The translations under genes and the position numbers were made by a program. A DNA stretch of 64,000 nucleotides from Lasiosphaeris hirsuta (Eukaryota; Ascomycota; Sordariomycetes; Sordariales; Lasiosphaeriaceae): the NCBI GenBank assembly GCA_030549175.1, contig JAUKUA010000003.1:558001-622000 (forward strand). The letters run 5' to 3'. The first letter of the stretch is position 1. The number at the start of each line of letters is the position of its first letter. The notes below the pieces were generated by a model. It was not told where the DNA came from. It ran no database searches and saw only the letters and a program-made list of their open reading frames with translations. Shown here one piece after another: positions 52,585-64,000 of the stretch.

Positions 52585-55500
52585 GGATCGATTATAGGGA
52601 TCAGTAGCCGCGAGGATCAACATCACAACATCCAAGCTAGCCTCCACCAAGGCATCACCGGGATACCCACGTCAACGTCGTACCGAATCAGCCAGACAAG
52701 AACGAAGTTTCCAGAGGCCAGCCACTGCAGTATCAATCTACGATTGCGATGATACGGTACAGCGCATTAGCACGTCGCCCTACAGCGTCCATCACAGCCA
52801 TCGAAACCCATCATCGATCGCAGCATCACCTACAATTTCATCGCACGACAACCAAGCACTCAACCCCCAGCGATACAATATGCACCTCTTCGCCCAGAGG
52901 CATCAGGATTGGTCAGTGCTTCTAATAAGCCTTATCTTTGCTTTGGCGTACCTAATATCTATTCTCGTAGGCGTAAAGTTCTTAATATAGTTGGTGGATT
53001 GGATCTTATAGGCTGTAAAGCGTACGCAGGCGTAGTACTCTTATGAGCCGGCCATTGAGTCGTTGAGAGAGTTGTACTTATACGTAGATAGCTTAGGGGA
53101 GGATGGTAGGTTCGAGAAAGATACGGGGCCCTGGCTAGGATCTTCGACATTTGGATTTTCGGTAGCTATCGCTAAGAAGGAAATCTGTTGGAGGTGGTGC
53201 CCCACCTCGAGGGTGCAGGGCGCACCCGCCACCTCACCTAGGCTAGTGCCTTTTGGGCCACACATAATAGTTGCTGCAGGCCAGGGAAATCCTGGTCCAT
53301 CACCACTTTCCATTTGCTCTGTCTTGCCCACAAAATCGGCATCGCTGAAATCGGCATCGTTGTTAAAGAGCGCGCGGAACGCGCGAATTGATGGCTTTTC
53401 CAATTGTGAGCGAGAGCGCATGCGCTTACATAAACCAATTCAAGAGCTAGTTACAAGGCGCAGCCTCGCAACAAGGCTGCAATTGTTCCTCCACCACTAG
53501 GTAGACCAACACACCACCCCAGGTCAATACTAGGAGAAGAAAATATCACGTAGACTGTTGAAGAAAGAGAGTAGGTACAGGTTCATAATCCTATGGAGCA
53601 AGCGGAAGAAGGGGAGCAGGTTTCCACTTTCCTTTCTGGTTGTTAAGGTAACTTTTCTCTACAGAATTTTTACGTACCTTCAAAGTATATTAAAAGGGGG
53701 GGGGTAGGTAAGGTCCCCCGACGACTAGGGGTATGTTCTAACCTCTCATTTCGAAAAGGAGATCCCCTTAAAATGTCAAATATGCGTTACCTAGGGGCCT
53801 TCAGCCCCCACGTCCCAGTCGCCTACGGTAAAAACCCTGGACTGCCTTTTCCCTGCAGAACGCAACACACATAGTTACCATCTATCCCAAACCAAGGTAG
53901 CAATATCGTCACATTGCTTCCTACAGCGCCTTTTAACAAGGCTGTGCTGTATGCTGTGGCTTTGATGAGTAGATATCAGCCGGAGCTGAGCCGGGGCTGA
54001 CCTGGACTGATCAAAAGGGGTAAGGAGGGATCATGTGACTATGAGAATAGGTGGTAGTCGATTTTAGGGTCGTGATATAACACTCACTCGAGTGTTAAGT
54101 TTACACGTTAGATGAGTGTGGTCTAGGTAAACACCCCAAAGCGTAAAGTAATCAATAAAAAAGTATTATACACGTTGGAGATAACTAGGATTGTATGGGC
54201 GAAGCAGAGCAGGTGAAAAAGATGGCCCTCCCCACCATAGCAACTCATCCCACTTCACTCCGCCCTGCCTTGCCCACACCCTCCCACTAGGGCCAATGGC
54301 GATAAATTGAGGGCACTAGACCACTTGCCTGGTGTGTAGTCAAGCTTGGTGTTGGCTGTCGTCGCGCCTCACCCTGCGCTTCCTGGGATACCCTTCGCCC
54401 CCTGGGGACACTTACCTAAGTTACAAGCAGGGGAGGATGATCAGGGGGGAGTGCCCGCGCCGCTACAAGCTATTGTCTCCCATTTGATATTATTTCTTCT
54501 TCGCAATTCGACATTCACCCTCGCTCTCCTCCAGAGGTCACTGGACATATGACACCCTGAAAAATTCGAGAGAGGGAAGCATTCGTTTTCGTTTTCGTCT
54601 TGGTGGACACCCGACCATTGGACGAGGTCACCCCAGAGGCACAAGACTTGGGCCGGGGAGCCGACGGAGTGCTTGCCAGTCTTTTTCACACACCCATTCA
54701 GGATAGAGGACAAAAGAGGGGTAAGCTGGCACATTCACCATACATCGGCATCCGCCCACATATATCCTGCAGCATCGGCAGGTTGCTTACGCGTGAAGGC
54801 GCGAGGGAGTAAAGGTATGAGGGGTTTGTACGCAAGGCTCTAGAAGAGGAGATCTTAATCGCCCACTGGTGGGCCAAGGCGGCACAAACCGAAGCGCTAG
54901 TCGGGTCCGGCGGCTGTTGGATCGCGCAGAGCACAACCGGGCTGTGCTGTTTCAGGGTCTTGAGAAGGTCTAGAAACATCATAATATCACGAGATAAGCT
55001 ACTCACCACTAGAGATGTGTCACACGGGGAACTCTGTCAGCCAATTCCACAAACTCCAACAACTGCAATAGATCGAACCAACAGGGCCACAACATGTGGC
55101 CTCCCACATGTCTTCGGATCTCCCTCATTTCCAATAGATTGCACGGCTGGCACCTCGTGGTCAGTATCATCACCAAATGTTTGTGCAATCAGATTCTACT
55201 GGCCGCTCTAGAGTTACAGATGGCGCAGGCTTCGGAATAGTCTTTGTATCGAGATAGCATAGTTGTCAGCCTGACCCGCCGAGGGCCTGTAGGCCTTGTG
55301 TTAACTTGGGTATAAAAAGGCCTGGAATTGTGGCCATGACAAAACAGATGCAGAACCAGTGATGGATTCTAAGGTGTACAAGCACTTGGCCAGGTGGGGT
55401 GGTGGCTGCTCAAGGCGGGGCTACACCTCCAACAGGAATTCAGCACCTTTTTTGAGCTGGATCAAGGACCTTGAGGCCAAAGAAGATCATCGATGAATTT

Positions 55501-56902
55501 AAACACCCTTTTCCATTGCATATAGCTCCAAGCTACACACTATGATTTGGATAGTCCCTTGTCACAAGATGAGCTCTCTCATCCCCTAAACATGACCTGT
55601 GAAGTCCTATAGGGCGCAGTTCTCAGGCGGTGGATTCTCGGGCGCATCACGGATCTGAGCAAGGATGCGAATTGCACAGCGAATCCGAGGAAACACGCTA
55701 TTTTTCTCTGGCGAGGCCAATCGAGATGTGTCCGTGCCATCTGTGGCAATGGAGAGGAGAGGGCCATTGTTGCAGCAATGAAGCCGGCACGGGCGGTTCA
55801 AGAGCAAATGGGAAGCTTCTGGAAGGCTTTTGTTGAAAAGACATAGCTAGGATGGACAAAGTTAATAGTGCTGTAACCACCTGACGCTTGAAAATCCTGC
55901 CGGGGTAGGAAAGAATCCGTGGGCGGAGAGTCAGAACAGAGCAGGGGGTGTGATTGTATTGCTTGTTCTGTGGTCTCTGGCAGAGCTAGAGACCTTGGTC
56001 TTTATAAAGCTCCTTGCCGTTGTAGAGAAAGCCTTGTAGTGACCTAGCTAGCCACTTAATGCCGACGCCCTCAATTCTAGCATCTTCCACCCTGTTCCAT
56101 CTAACAGCGATAACTGGAATATGGGCGTATTACTATACCCGACCTTAACTAGAATACGTGAGATTACACATGTATATGTAATTTCTAAATTTTTAATCTA
56201 AGCAAAAGACAAAATATTAATCTAAGTTACAGTTGCTTTTTAGAAAAATTAAGCTAAATTGGTCAGATTATTTTTTCGATCTAGGTTAATTGTTAGCTAT
56301 AAGCATAATCCTGAATCTATAAAGTGAGATATACTATTAATAGCTAGATACACATGTTATCACATACATGCTTATTGACTTACACTGTCACAGCTCGAAG
56401 AGGTGTGACCGTGATCAAGTCGATTTGGTAAGTCGGAGAGAACAAGAGGGTTATGAGTGTGCAACTCTAGCCCCTCAGCTTCACCGAAGTTTAGCTTATA
56501 ATCTTTCTAAAGTCTAATTACAAGACCGCGTGACTGGCGAGATTGGAGGGGTGAGGAGCTTACGTCCTAGAATAGATGACTAGTTACGAGCGAATACCTA
56601 TTGAGTATACGATCGATCCCATCTCCCCGGTAAGTCACACATGAACACCCCAGAATGCCGTTAGGTTCCGCAGCAGACCGCATCTCATCCCAAATACCAA
56701 AAGCACTGATGTCGCTCAAATCCCCTACGCCAAACCTTCCTCTGTAGGACAGATAGGGTGTTTGAGGAGAAGGAGCCGATTAGGTCGTTCACAATAGGCT
56801 CTCAAGTTCAAAAAGTCAACATTAATTATGTTGCACTAATTCTGTTGCCTAGCCGTCTCCGCACCCCTACACTGATCCAATGGAACTCTTTATCTCCTCA
56901 GA
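52585..56902. other. 4.3-kb gene-poor stretch
   Basis: No gene is supported. Open frames at 53,041-53,421 (minus), 54,600-54,812 (plus) and 54,698-55,009 (minus) have no family match. 53641-53840 is a dispersed repeat. 56,100-56,350 is strongly A+T-rich and includes a TGTCACAGC...GTGACCGTGA segment near 56,390 of the kind seen at retroelement edges, so decayed transposon sequence is likely. Confidence 0.45.
53641..53840 (+). repeat. dispersed repeat, copy 2
   Basis: Partner of 37451-37650 (blocks in the same order and strand). Copy 2 carries a G run (53696-53704). Family unknown. Confidence 0.6.
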
Positions 56903-58446
56903 TTAAAACTTGATCTTCTCCTTCACAATGGCAACGAAATCCTCGATATCCTTCAGGAATCCCTCCGGGTCATCGACAGCAGCAAAGTGCCCGCCCTAAA
57001 TTCTCGTCAGTATCACAACTAAAAACCGCCACACGCACAATTTGGCGGGTGCTCACCTGCTCATGTGCCCTGAAAAGCACCAAGTTCTCAGGGAACCAAT
57101 GCTCGAGCCACGACTTGGCAGCACCAATCACCTCCTGCGGATAGAAAGAATACCCGAGCGGCTTGTTCGTGATCTTGAGCGGTGACGGCAGTTTGCGCGG
57201 ATCGTCACGAAGTATGGCTGCCCAGGCACCGCGGTACGCCCATAGCCCGCGGCCGTAAGATTTTGTGAGCCAGTACCAGGATACTTGCTGGAGGATGTGG
57301 TCGAGGGTGTAGGCGAATCCCTCTGCGTATATGGAGCCAATCCTTTTGTGTTCGTGTCAGTATCATGGCCCCCAAGGGGATAAGAACAGGGGGTCTAGAG
57401 AGGAGAAGAGAGGAGGGAAGGAAAAGAAACATACCATGCCAGCATCGCGAGCGGGTTGCTCTCCAGCACGAGCGAGATAGTCCCCGGCTTGGTCCCTTGC
57501 TCAAGCATGTACCCGGAAGCACCATATAAAAACTCTTCACCGGTCGTGACCGAAACATTCTCGGCTTCCGTGAGAGGCAGATCTGCAACAGCAGCTTTCT
57601 CCGAGGGCGTCAGGAGAAGGTTATTAACTATCCCCGACGTTAGCAACTACCAAAACATCGCCTACCGCCCCACCCCCCCATTTTTTCCTTCTCAAGGGGG
57701 GAAAACTCACAATGAACAGCCTGACAATCCTCAAAATTACCTCCCAGCGCAGCGGTAATCCCACTCCCCACATCCCCTCCCTGGGCAATATACCCACCAC
57801 CCCCATTCTCCAACCCAAACCCAAGCGCCTTCATCAACTCATTCAACGCCTCAGCCGCATCCAGAAATCCAATCTCCTTCTCCGTCACGTTCTCTCTACT
57901 ACTCAGCCCATAATCCGGAATCGACGGGACAACCACATGGTAAGGCAGCGTCTCAGGGGTGTACTTTGTTTTGAGCAGCTCCAGCATGGGAATGAAGTCG
58001 ATCCAGGAGCTGGGCCAGCCATGCGAGAATATAACGGGGACGGCATCTTTGTTCTGCGAGAAGAGCGCTGCGAAGTGCAGTGAGAAGGTGTCTACCGTGG
58101 TGGTCACGTTGATGGTGTATTGTGGGATGGTGTTCCAGTAGGATTCGTGTCCGCGCCAGTTGAAGTTTTGGGACCAGTAGGATTGGGCCGAGGAGAGCCA
58201 GGAGTGGCTGGCGCCGAAGAGGAAGTCGGGGCCGTCGGTGAAGTTGTGGGTCGTGTAGTATGACGGGGTGGCGATCACGCCGTGCTGGACGAGGGCTGTG
58301 AGTTGGGTTAGAGACGGTTCGGGGATGTGGAGCGCGAATGGGGCTGGTGGTGGTCCAGGGATGCCGGGGGGTAAGATGGCAAAGGGAGAGGCCATTTTAG
58401 TAACTTCTAGGGTTTGACTTGTTTGTTGTTGGTATTTTGCTTTCAT
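56903..58446 (-). CDS. epoxide hydrolase (alpha/beta-hydrolase with N-terminal EHN part), 435 aa
   Basis: Exons 58446-57711, 57627-57435, 57342-57057 and 56995-56903; introns of 83, 92 and 61 nt with GTGAGT/GTATGT/GTGAGC donors and AG acceptors, all frames consistent. Motifs: oxyanion motif HGWP (142-145), nucleophile in AQGGDVGS (D225), cap-domain Tyr candidates (TKSYGRG, YSFYPQE) and catalytic His in GGHFAAVDDPEGF (H408) encoded by the last exon. The enzyme adds water to epoxides to give diols, through an alkyl-enzyme ester at the Asp; fungal members detoxify epoxides or act in secondary metabolism. Length suits the family. Met18 (58395, MASPFAILPPG) is an equally possible start. The final exon is only 31 codons but supplies the catalytic His. 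Confidence 0.93.
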
Positions 58447-60499
58447 GTGTATCTGGTGGGGGGATTAGACTATATTTCTACGAGGCGTTGAGGATGTTTA
58501 TATAATAGGATCCGTTGTGACTATCTCTCTTACCCCGAATTACCCCAAGATTGGAGTCACACAGCACATCCATCCATGACTGGATGTGATCTGTAATCAA
58601 GTAAATCACTGGGGCCTGTAATCGACATGTAATATACCTGTCAGATCCTTATTATTGGATTTGTCAGGCACCAACTTGAACGGTGACCCCGCGCCCGAGC
58701 AACGAGAACCCGTGCGGCAACCTAAAATGCGGGCTCGTCCGTTGCATGCAACGCTCCGTCTCCTACGTGGGCACCTTCCAAGTTACCTGGGCAGTATAAT
58801 AGTGACTCAAGCCCACCCATGTGGAACTTGGAAGGAATGGGGGGAAATAACCAGTCGGTATGTGCGTGTTGCGTCTGGAAATGTACTCTGGCATCTACCC
58901 CCCCTTCCCGATCCGTATGCGAGATGACGGCATGTAGGTACGCACAGAAGCGTAGGTGAGTATGTGCGTATGCGCATTTGCTGATATAGTGGTAAGAGTT
59001 GTAAAAAACGAGATGACTGAATATCACTACATTGCATGCTTCTTGGACTTGACGTTTACTTTGGATGCCTACACATAGGTATGTTCAATGTTAACCCCGT
59101 ACTACCAACTTCTCCATGTCAACTCAGGACATGAACGGTTGAACTGATGCGTATTCTAGTAGCGCATCACTACTGGGGACCTATACCTGTGTACAAAGTA
59201 GCGAACTGGCACCCAAAACGTAAGAGAATGTCTAGCATAGGCAGTGTCTCCCCCTACCATAGCGCCACCCCAAAACCCCTAACCCTGCATCTGTGCGCCC
59301 GCATTTCAGATATGTAGAGAGAAGCGCACACGCAGGACACGGGATACGGGAAAGTGGGGAGAAAAAGAGGGCCAAAATGAAAGAGAGAATTCCCTCACAA
59401 GAGAAGAAAGCTGCGGCCCCTGCTGCAGCAATCAATGCCGCCAATGTTGCTGTCGTGGCATGTTGCTGCTGCACGGCAGAAATAGCAGGCTCGAGGACCT
59501 GTCGAGTGCTGCGCTGTATATACTTTGGATACTGTATGAAGTCGGCGCTCACACAGAGGGACATGCCCTTGGAGGCGTTTGTTTGCCAGGAGGACATCAG
59601 TGAAGTGACCAAGACAGGTTTAGATTTCCGAGACTTCCGAGACTTCCGAAACTTCCGAGAATGAAAATTGGCAAAGGCGCAGGCTAACCAACCAGCTATT
59701 GTCAAGCGTTCAAGTAAATCAACCAATTGGATCGCCCAGAATATAGTGGCCTGTTCTCTTTTCCTTGGAGCAGAGCCTGCGCGCAGAACCTTTTCATGTG
59801 GCTGTTAGCGCCTTGGCTGGCGCGCTCAATCGCTCCGAGACTGTTGTGCCCACTCTCTGACAGCTATTGCAATCAATTCACGTGCGCAGCTGGGCCGGCC
59901 AACCGTCGGGCCCTACCCACTGAAGAATGACCCCAACGCGATCCCCGACAGCGGCCAAACCTCTGCACCAAAATACGATGCCCGTGAATTCTGCAGACCG
60001 GGCCGCCTACACCAAAGCCGAATTAGGCCACCCCCTCTCCCCCCCCTAAAAAAAAAGACTTGCAATCTGTAGCCCTTGCAACCGCAACCGACGATGATAC
60101 GCCGCAAGCAACACCATGGATTGGGACGATCCCCTGCGCCATCTGGCGCCGATTTCCAAACACCCGGCCAAGAAGTCTACAATGTTCTCGGAGCTGTCCG
60201 TCATCTCGGACCAGGAGCTTGCTAGTCTTAGGGTGAACGTTAAAAACGATCAGCTTGGCCTCGCCAGCCCCAGGCACAACCGTGCTGCGTACGGTGCATG
60301 ACGCCTAGCTATCGATGGGGCGGCAAGAGACCCCCTTACGATAACTGTGACATTATTCAGGTGAGCTTACACACGAAGATAGTATTGATACTGCAGGAGG
60401 TGTTGTATTTATTCAAGAAGAAGAGCGTTGCAAGATCCAGACCCTAGCTCCATGAGTTTGGACTCCATGGAGTTCCCTAGCCACTCCTGGCTTGCTACC
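58447..60499. other. promoter region and gene-poor stretch
   Basis: Upstream of the epoxide hydrolase. It includes a short tandem GA(C/T)TTCCGA repeat (about 59622-59659, four copies). A 61-codon frame at 60,116 has no support. Confidence 0.45.
58497..58504 (-). promoter_or_regulatory. TATA box of the epoxide hydrolase gene
   Basis: TATATAAA on the minus strand, 51 bases upstream of ATG 58446 and 102 upstream of ATG 58395. With transcription starting about 30 bases downstream, either start would have a short leader. Confidence 0.5.
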
Positions 60500-61400
60500 T
60501 GAATTGTGCGACAACAAGAGCCAACCTCGAGCAGTATAAATATAGGATCCCGCTAGCCGAACTGCCCTAGACGTTGAGGGATGCTATTGATCTTACAAGG
60601 AATCTCGGAATCCAATATATCTGGATCGACTCACTCTTATTATATAGGATTCCAAAGACGATTGGGAGTGCCAGGGTGTTACAATATGCTAGTCCGGGCT
60701 TTATGACGACTGGGAGGATATTAAGATATGACATCGGGACCTCCAGTGCTCTTTACGCTATTAGCACCCTTACGCTATACGGAACTCTCAAGCGACCCGA
60801 ATGTGCTTACGAATTTGGTATACCACCCAGACGATATCCACACCCAGCCCACTCACTCCTTACGAAAGCCTACCATATAGATCCAGGCCCAAATCAGCAG
60901 CATTACTCCGAAAGGGCACTATAGCGTCTCGACATTCAACTCGCCTAGGACGACGCCATGTGCTATTACCCAACCCAAGCGCTGACCTTTACTAGCGATC
61001 GGATTGTAGTACTGCAGGGAATGTTAGAGCGGCTAGAAAAGCGAACCAACTCCATTTGTCTTGCAGACCACTGGTGCGAGTTGGTGCCATGTTTCATCAA
61101 AAGTCTTGGCTAGACTATCCATCGCACTAGTACAGTAACAACAGCCAGCCAACCTCTACGGGCAACTTCATGGTCGTAGCTGACACGAGGACAGTAAGCC
61201 TATTACCCCTGGGAGTCCGCCTATCTCCGAGTACCCTAGATATACGCCGAGTGGTATGCTTTAGACGAAAAGACTACGGGATATATCTTATAGCGCCGCT
61301 GCTAGGGTTTGGTGGCGTAAGCATAGAGGGTTCGGTACTGTGGTTAGAATTTTCCAGCCTACGAAATAATGCTAGAGGATTGCTTATCCATTCCTGAGGT
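60500..61400 (+). pseudogene. HET-domain gene relic 3 (decayed, RIP-like stop)
   Basis: Plus-strand blocks: IPLAELP, then TAG (60568-60570) where relatives have Gln, then TLRDAIDLTRNLGIQ and YIWIDSL, followed by ARVLQYAS, and further on LTFTSDRIVVLQGMLERLEKRT and LDYPSH. This order is that of a HET domain and the conserved segment after it. Many other stops and shifts are present, and the sequence between blocks is TA-enriched. Confidence 0.75.
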
Positions 61401-61479
61401 AGTTTGGGATACCTCCTCAAGATGTGAGAGCTATAGGAAGCGAGTTATATATATGGAACAAGGATAGACCTATTCAGCA

Positions 61480-61900
61480 CCACCCCAAAGTCATCAGTCA
61501 AGAGAAAGAAAGAATATACTGAGTACGAACGCGCAGCGGAAGAGTGGTCATTAAACCCGGGGCGAAAAGAGACCTCAACGAAATGCTTTCACGGCCCCAC
61601 CCTAGTAAAGACGAGTACGAAGACGCAGCGAATAGCGAAGAAGACCAATACCAAGAAGACGAATGAAGCTAAAGATACTGTACTGGAATGTAGACAACAA
61701 AAAAAGGCAAAAAATAGGCTCAACCATCTTCTGGAGAGAAAAAGCAGCGACTACGGCATAATGGCGATACAGGAACCAGCGGTGATCAAAGCAACGGGAG
61801 CACCAGCATGCATAACAGGCGGAAAGTACGAAACAATCTACCACAGCGGTATAGCAGCGATGTTTTATCAGCTAGGAGTTAGCCTGGAAAATCTTAATCA
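61480..61900 (+). pseudogene. LINE (Tad-type) relic: end of ORF1 and start of the endonuclease
   Basis: A basic stretch (about 61,500-61,660) leads into LKILYWNVDNKK, then in a shifted frame RLNHLLERKSSDYG, IMAIQEPAVIK, and GGKYETIYHSGIAAMF. Asn near the start and the Gln-Glu-Pro motif are hallmarks of the endonuclease domain of non-LTR retrotransposons. Everything after about 61,900 is lost or unrecognisable. Confidence 0.6.
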
Positions 61901-63089
61901 TTGATTCCGATAGAGATTCGGTATCAACTATGTGGGGCAAAGGTTCGCAATATTTACCCACCACGTCTCTCAACGCTAATATAGCCGTGTACGACGACCA
62001 TCCATATAAGTAGCAAGACGATGAATCCAGCAGTGTTTCAGGACATAGGAAGTTTAAATGACCCGGGAAGGAAGCTGTTCTCTATTGAATAGATGGTGTA
62101 GGTATTGGAGGCCACCGGAAGGGGTTTCAAGCCAAGAGCAGAGTGGTAAACCCATAATTCCCACTTCGCCCTCGCACTATATTTCTAAGCGAAGCTAAGG
62201 GGTCAGAATTAAGACTTTCAACCCTCTTGTTTTCACATTTGCTAACTGAACCGAATAAACCTTGTTAATCGTGGTCACGCCCCTTTTGCTGTCACACTAG
62301 ACTCTAGAGGTTAGTTATCTTCCGGATTATCAGCCATGGTCCTGCGTACCTTAAGGAGGTCCTCTATTGATTCCTTTAGATGTAGAGGTGGAGACACTAC
62401 TGCGGTAGCGTTCCCTGACCGACAGTGTAATCAACAGTGTAGCATCCCCGGGGTTCCCGCCTAGGCGCGGCAGTCAGTCACAGCTCGCCCAGGTGAGACT
62501 CAAATGTCTGCCGCCTTTTCCTGCAAGGGGCCGTCTTCCGAGACATGTGTCTCTACCCGAGGCCGGTCTGGACTGGGAAATGGTACCACCGGTCGTGTGT
62601 TTTGCACCCAAAAGGAAATAAAGGGCTAATTTCAGGGTCAGGGCTTGGATCGTCGCACTCCAGAGATTGCGAGGAAGGATAGTACGCGATGGTCAGCTCC
62701 TGCGACTAACGCTTCAAGGCCTCAATGTCTTGATGGCCTTCACATTGAGATCTGATGGGCTCAGGCCTCCTGATACCTAAGCTCCGGCCGGCTTCCGACG
62801 CTAGGATTAAAACCATAGGCTGCCAAGACTTCCGCCGTAGCCGCCATCTAGTGGCAGAAGATTTCTATTGGCTCCACTTTGTGCCAGCGGTGTGTGCACG
62901 ACCTGTCTCTCTGAGACAAATTTCTGCCCGACAGTGATACCTAGAATTCCCTCGATATCTCCCACCCTGTTCTCCCAACCACGTATATTGTCTGGTCGCT
63001 GTTTTGTCGCTCGTGTCCGTCTCTATCCTCCATCTACAGAAATCTCACGCCCTGTCGCTCAAGGTTGGACTTTTGCGATCTCGGCCATT
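61901..63089. other. decayed sequence and 5' flank of the aldehyde dehydrogenase
   Basis: No gene is recognisable. 62,870-63,089 is open in frame with the next gene but reads as leader sequence. Confidence 0.4.
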
Positions 63090-64000
63090 ATGGGACTGAA
63101 CGGTAACGATGCTGTGCCGTACTCGGTTCCCTTCTTCATCAACGGCCGGGAAGTCCACCCGCAAGGGAGCTTTGATGTCACATCGCCAGCAACTGGTGAG
63201 GTCGTCTCTAGGGGCGGAAGCGCGACCGTTGTCGAGGTTGAGGCTGCCATCGACGCGGCGGCAAACGCGTTCAAGACATGGAAGCAGACACTGCCGCGCG
63301 AGCGTCGGGGTATCTTCTTCAAGGCGGCCGAGGTCATGCAGAAGAGAACAGACGAGCTCTGCGGGTACATGATGGAAGAGACAGGCTGCCCCAGGCAGTG
63401 GGCTGACGTCAATATCGGCATCGCTCAGGACTTTCTATACGACGTGGCTGGCCGGGTTGGCAGCCTGGAAGGGACGGTTCCCGTGACCCGGGACCCAAAC
63501 ATTGGTGCCATGGTCCTGAAGGAGCCTTTCGGGGTTATCCTTGCGATTGCCCCCTGGTCCGTCACCCGTGAGCCGATATTCCCAAGGTACAGGATGCTGA
63601 GAATCGCAGGAACGCCCCCTACATCCTCGGAATGCGCTCGGTGCTTCTCCCCATTGCTGCTGGCAACACTGCCATCTTGAAGGGATCAGAGCTGTGCCCT
63701 CGGACGATGTGGGGGCTCTGCTCCGTGTTCCATGAGGCTGGCCTACCGGCCGGTGTTCTCAACCTTCTGGTGCACGCGCCGGCCGACGCCGCCGCCATCA
63801 CGCAGTCGCTCATCGCCCACGCCAGTGTCAAAAAGATCAACTTCACTGGCAGCACCGCTGTCGGCCGCATCATTGGCAAGATTGCCGGTGAGCATCTGAA
63901 GCCTGTCCTCCTGGAGCTCGGCGGCAAGGCGCCCGCGATTGTATGGGAAGATGCCGACCTGGATAACGCTGCCGTCCAGTGCGCGCTGGGTGCCTTCCTC
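63090..64000 (+). CDS. aldehyde dehydrogenase (NAD(P)+-dependent), 5' part, cut by the window end
   Basis: Exon 1 63090-63556 and exon 2 from 63610 to the window edge. The 53-nt intron (GTCCGT donor, GATGCTGAG branch, CAG) is deduced because removing it restores IAPWNAPYILG, the family's cofactor-loop motif. Other motifs: VPFFINGREV at the start, FTGSTAVGRIIGKIAG (nucleotide-binding helix) and LELGGKAPAIV, whose Glu is the general base. The catalytic Cys lies beyond the window. Sequence style fits the salicylaldehyde/vanillin dehydrogenase group, which oxidise aromatic aldehydes to acids; the exact substrate cannot be told. The donor is unusual; using GTGAGC 12 bases on would also splice but break the motif. 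An in-frame ATG at 62868 exists but precedes the family's normal start. Confidence 0.9.

Noticed and set aside
53041..53421. 126-codon minus-strand frame
   Set aside because: No family match, and it lies in a repeat-rich, gene-poor stretch.
54698..55009. 103-codon minus-strand frame
   Set aside because: Protein-like composition but no recognisable domain, and I could not find joining exons.
60116..60301. 61-codon plus-strand frame
   Set aside because: Plausible composition but no homology, and it abuts a decayed HET gene.

Overview
The window looks like nuclear DNA of a filamentous ascomycete (Pezizomycotina, probably Sordariomycetes; I cannot name the genus). Evidence: protein genes with short introns (about 45-200 nt) carrying GTAAGT-like donors, CTGAC/CTAAT branch points and YAG acceptors; families typical of that group (HET incompatibility domains, a DUF3632 protein, a CorA-like protein, a GH24 lysozyme, a Fot1/pogo transposon, a Tad-type LINE); and stop codons in relics that are mostly CAA/CAG->TAA/TAG or TGG->TAG, the pattern expected of repeat-induced point mutation (RIP).

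Layout. 1-14.3 kb is a relatively ordinary, GC-rich arm: a collagen-repeat membrane protein with a frame break, a three-exon unknown protein (minus), a five-exon DUF1399/glycine-rich-domain protein (minus) and a BTB/POZ protein (plus), separated by long non-coding stretches. 15.4-28 kb is mostly decayed: two HET-domain pseudogenes, a SANT/chromodomain relic and a retroelement-like gag relic surround one intact unknown gene at 22.4-24.3 kb. 28-40 kb has a 60-aa SANT/Myb-like gene, an intact 874-aa HET-ankyrin gene with a fresh internal duplication, a secreted SH3b-SH3b-GH24 lysozyme gene, a precisely bounded 1,861-bp Fot1/pogo-like element whose transposase carries three in-frame stops, and an intact 751-aa unknown protein. 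40-49.4 kb has a probable solo LTR, a decayed caspase-like gene, a CorA-like membrane protein, a small unknown gene, a divergent protein kinase and a 98-aa unknown protein. 51-58.5 kb has a DUF3632 gene with a late nonsense change, a long gene-poor stretch and a four-exon epoxide hydrolase. 60-64 kb has another HET relic, a LINE relic and the start of an aldehyde dehydrogenase cut by the window edge.

How it fits together. The second half reads as an accessory, transposon-rich region enriched in fungal self/non-self and antagonism families (four HET loci of which one is intact, a caspase-like relic, a lysozyme with bacterial-type domains, a kinase and a CorA-like protein of the kind often seen near HET genes). 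This is inference from families and position; there is no sequence proof that they act as one system. Exon structures below were rebuilt by hand from reading frame, splice signals and family motifs. Coordinates given for multi-exon genes span from first to last coding base.
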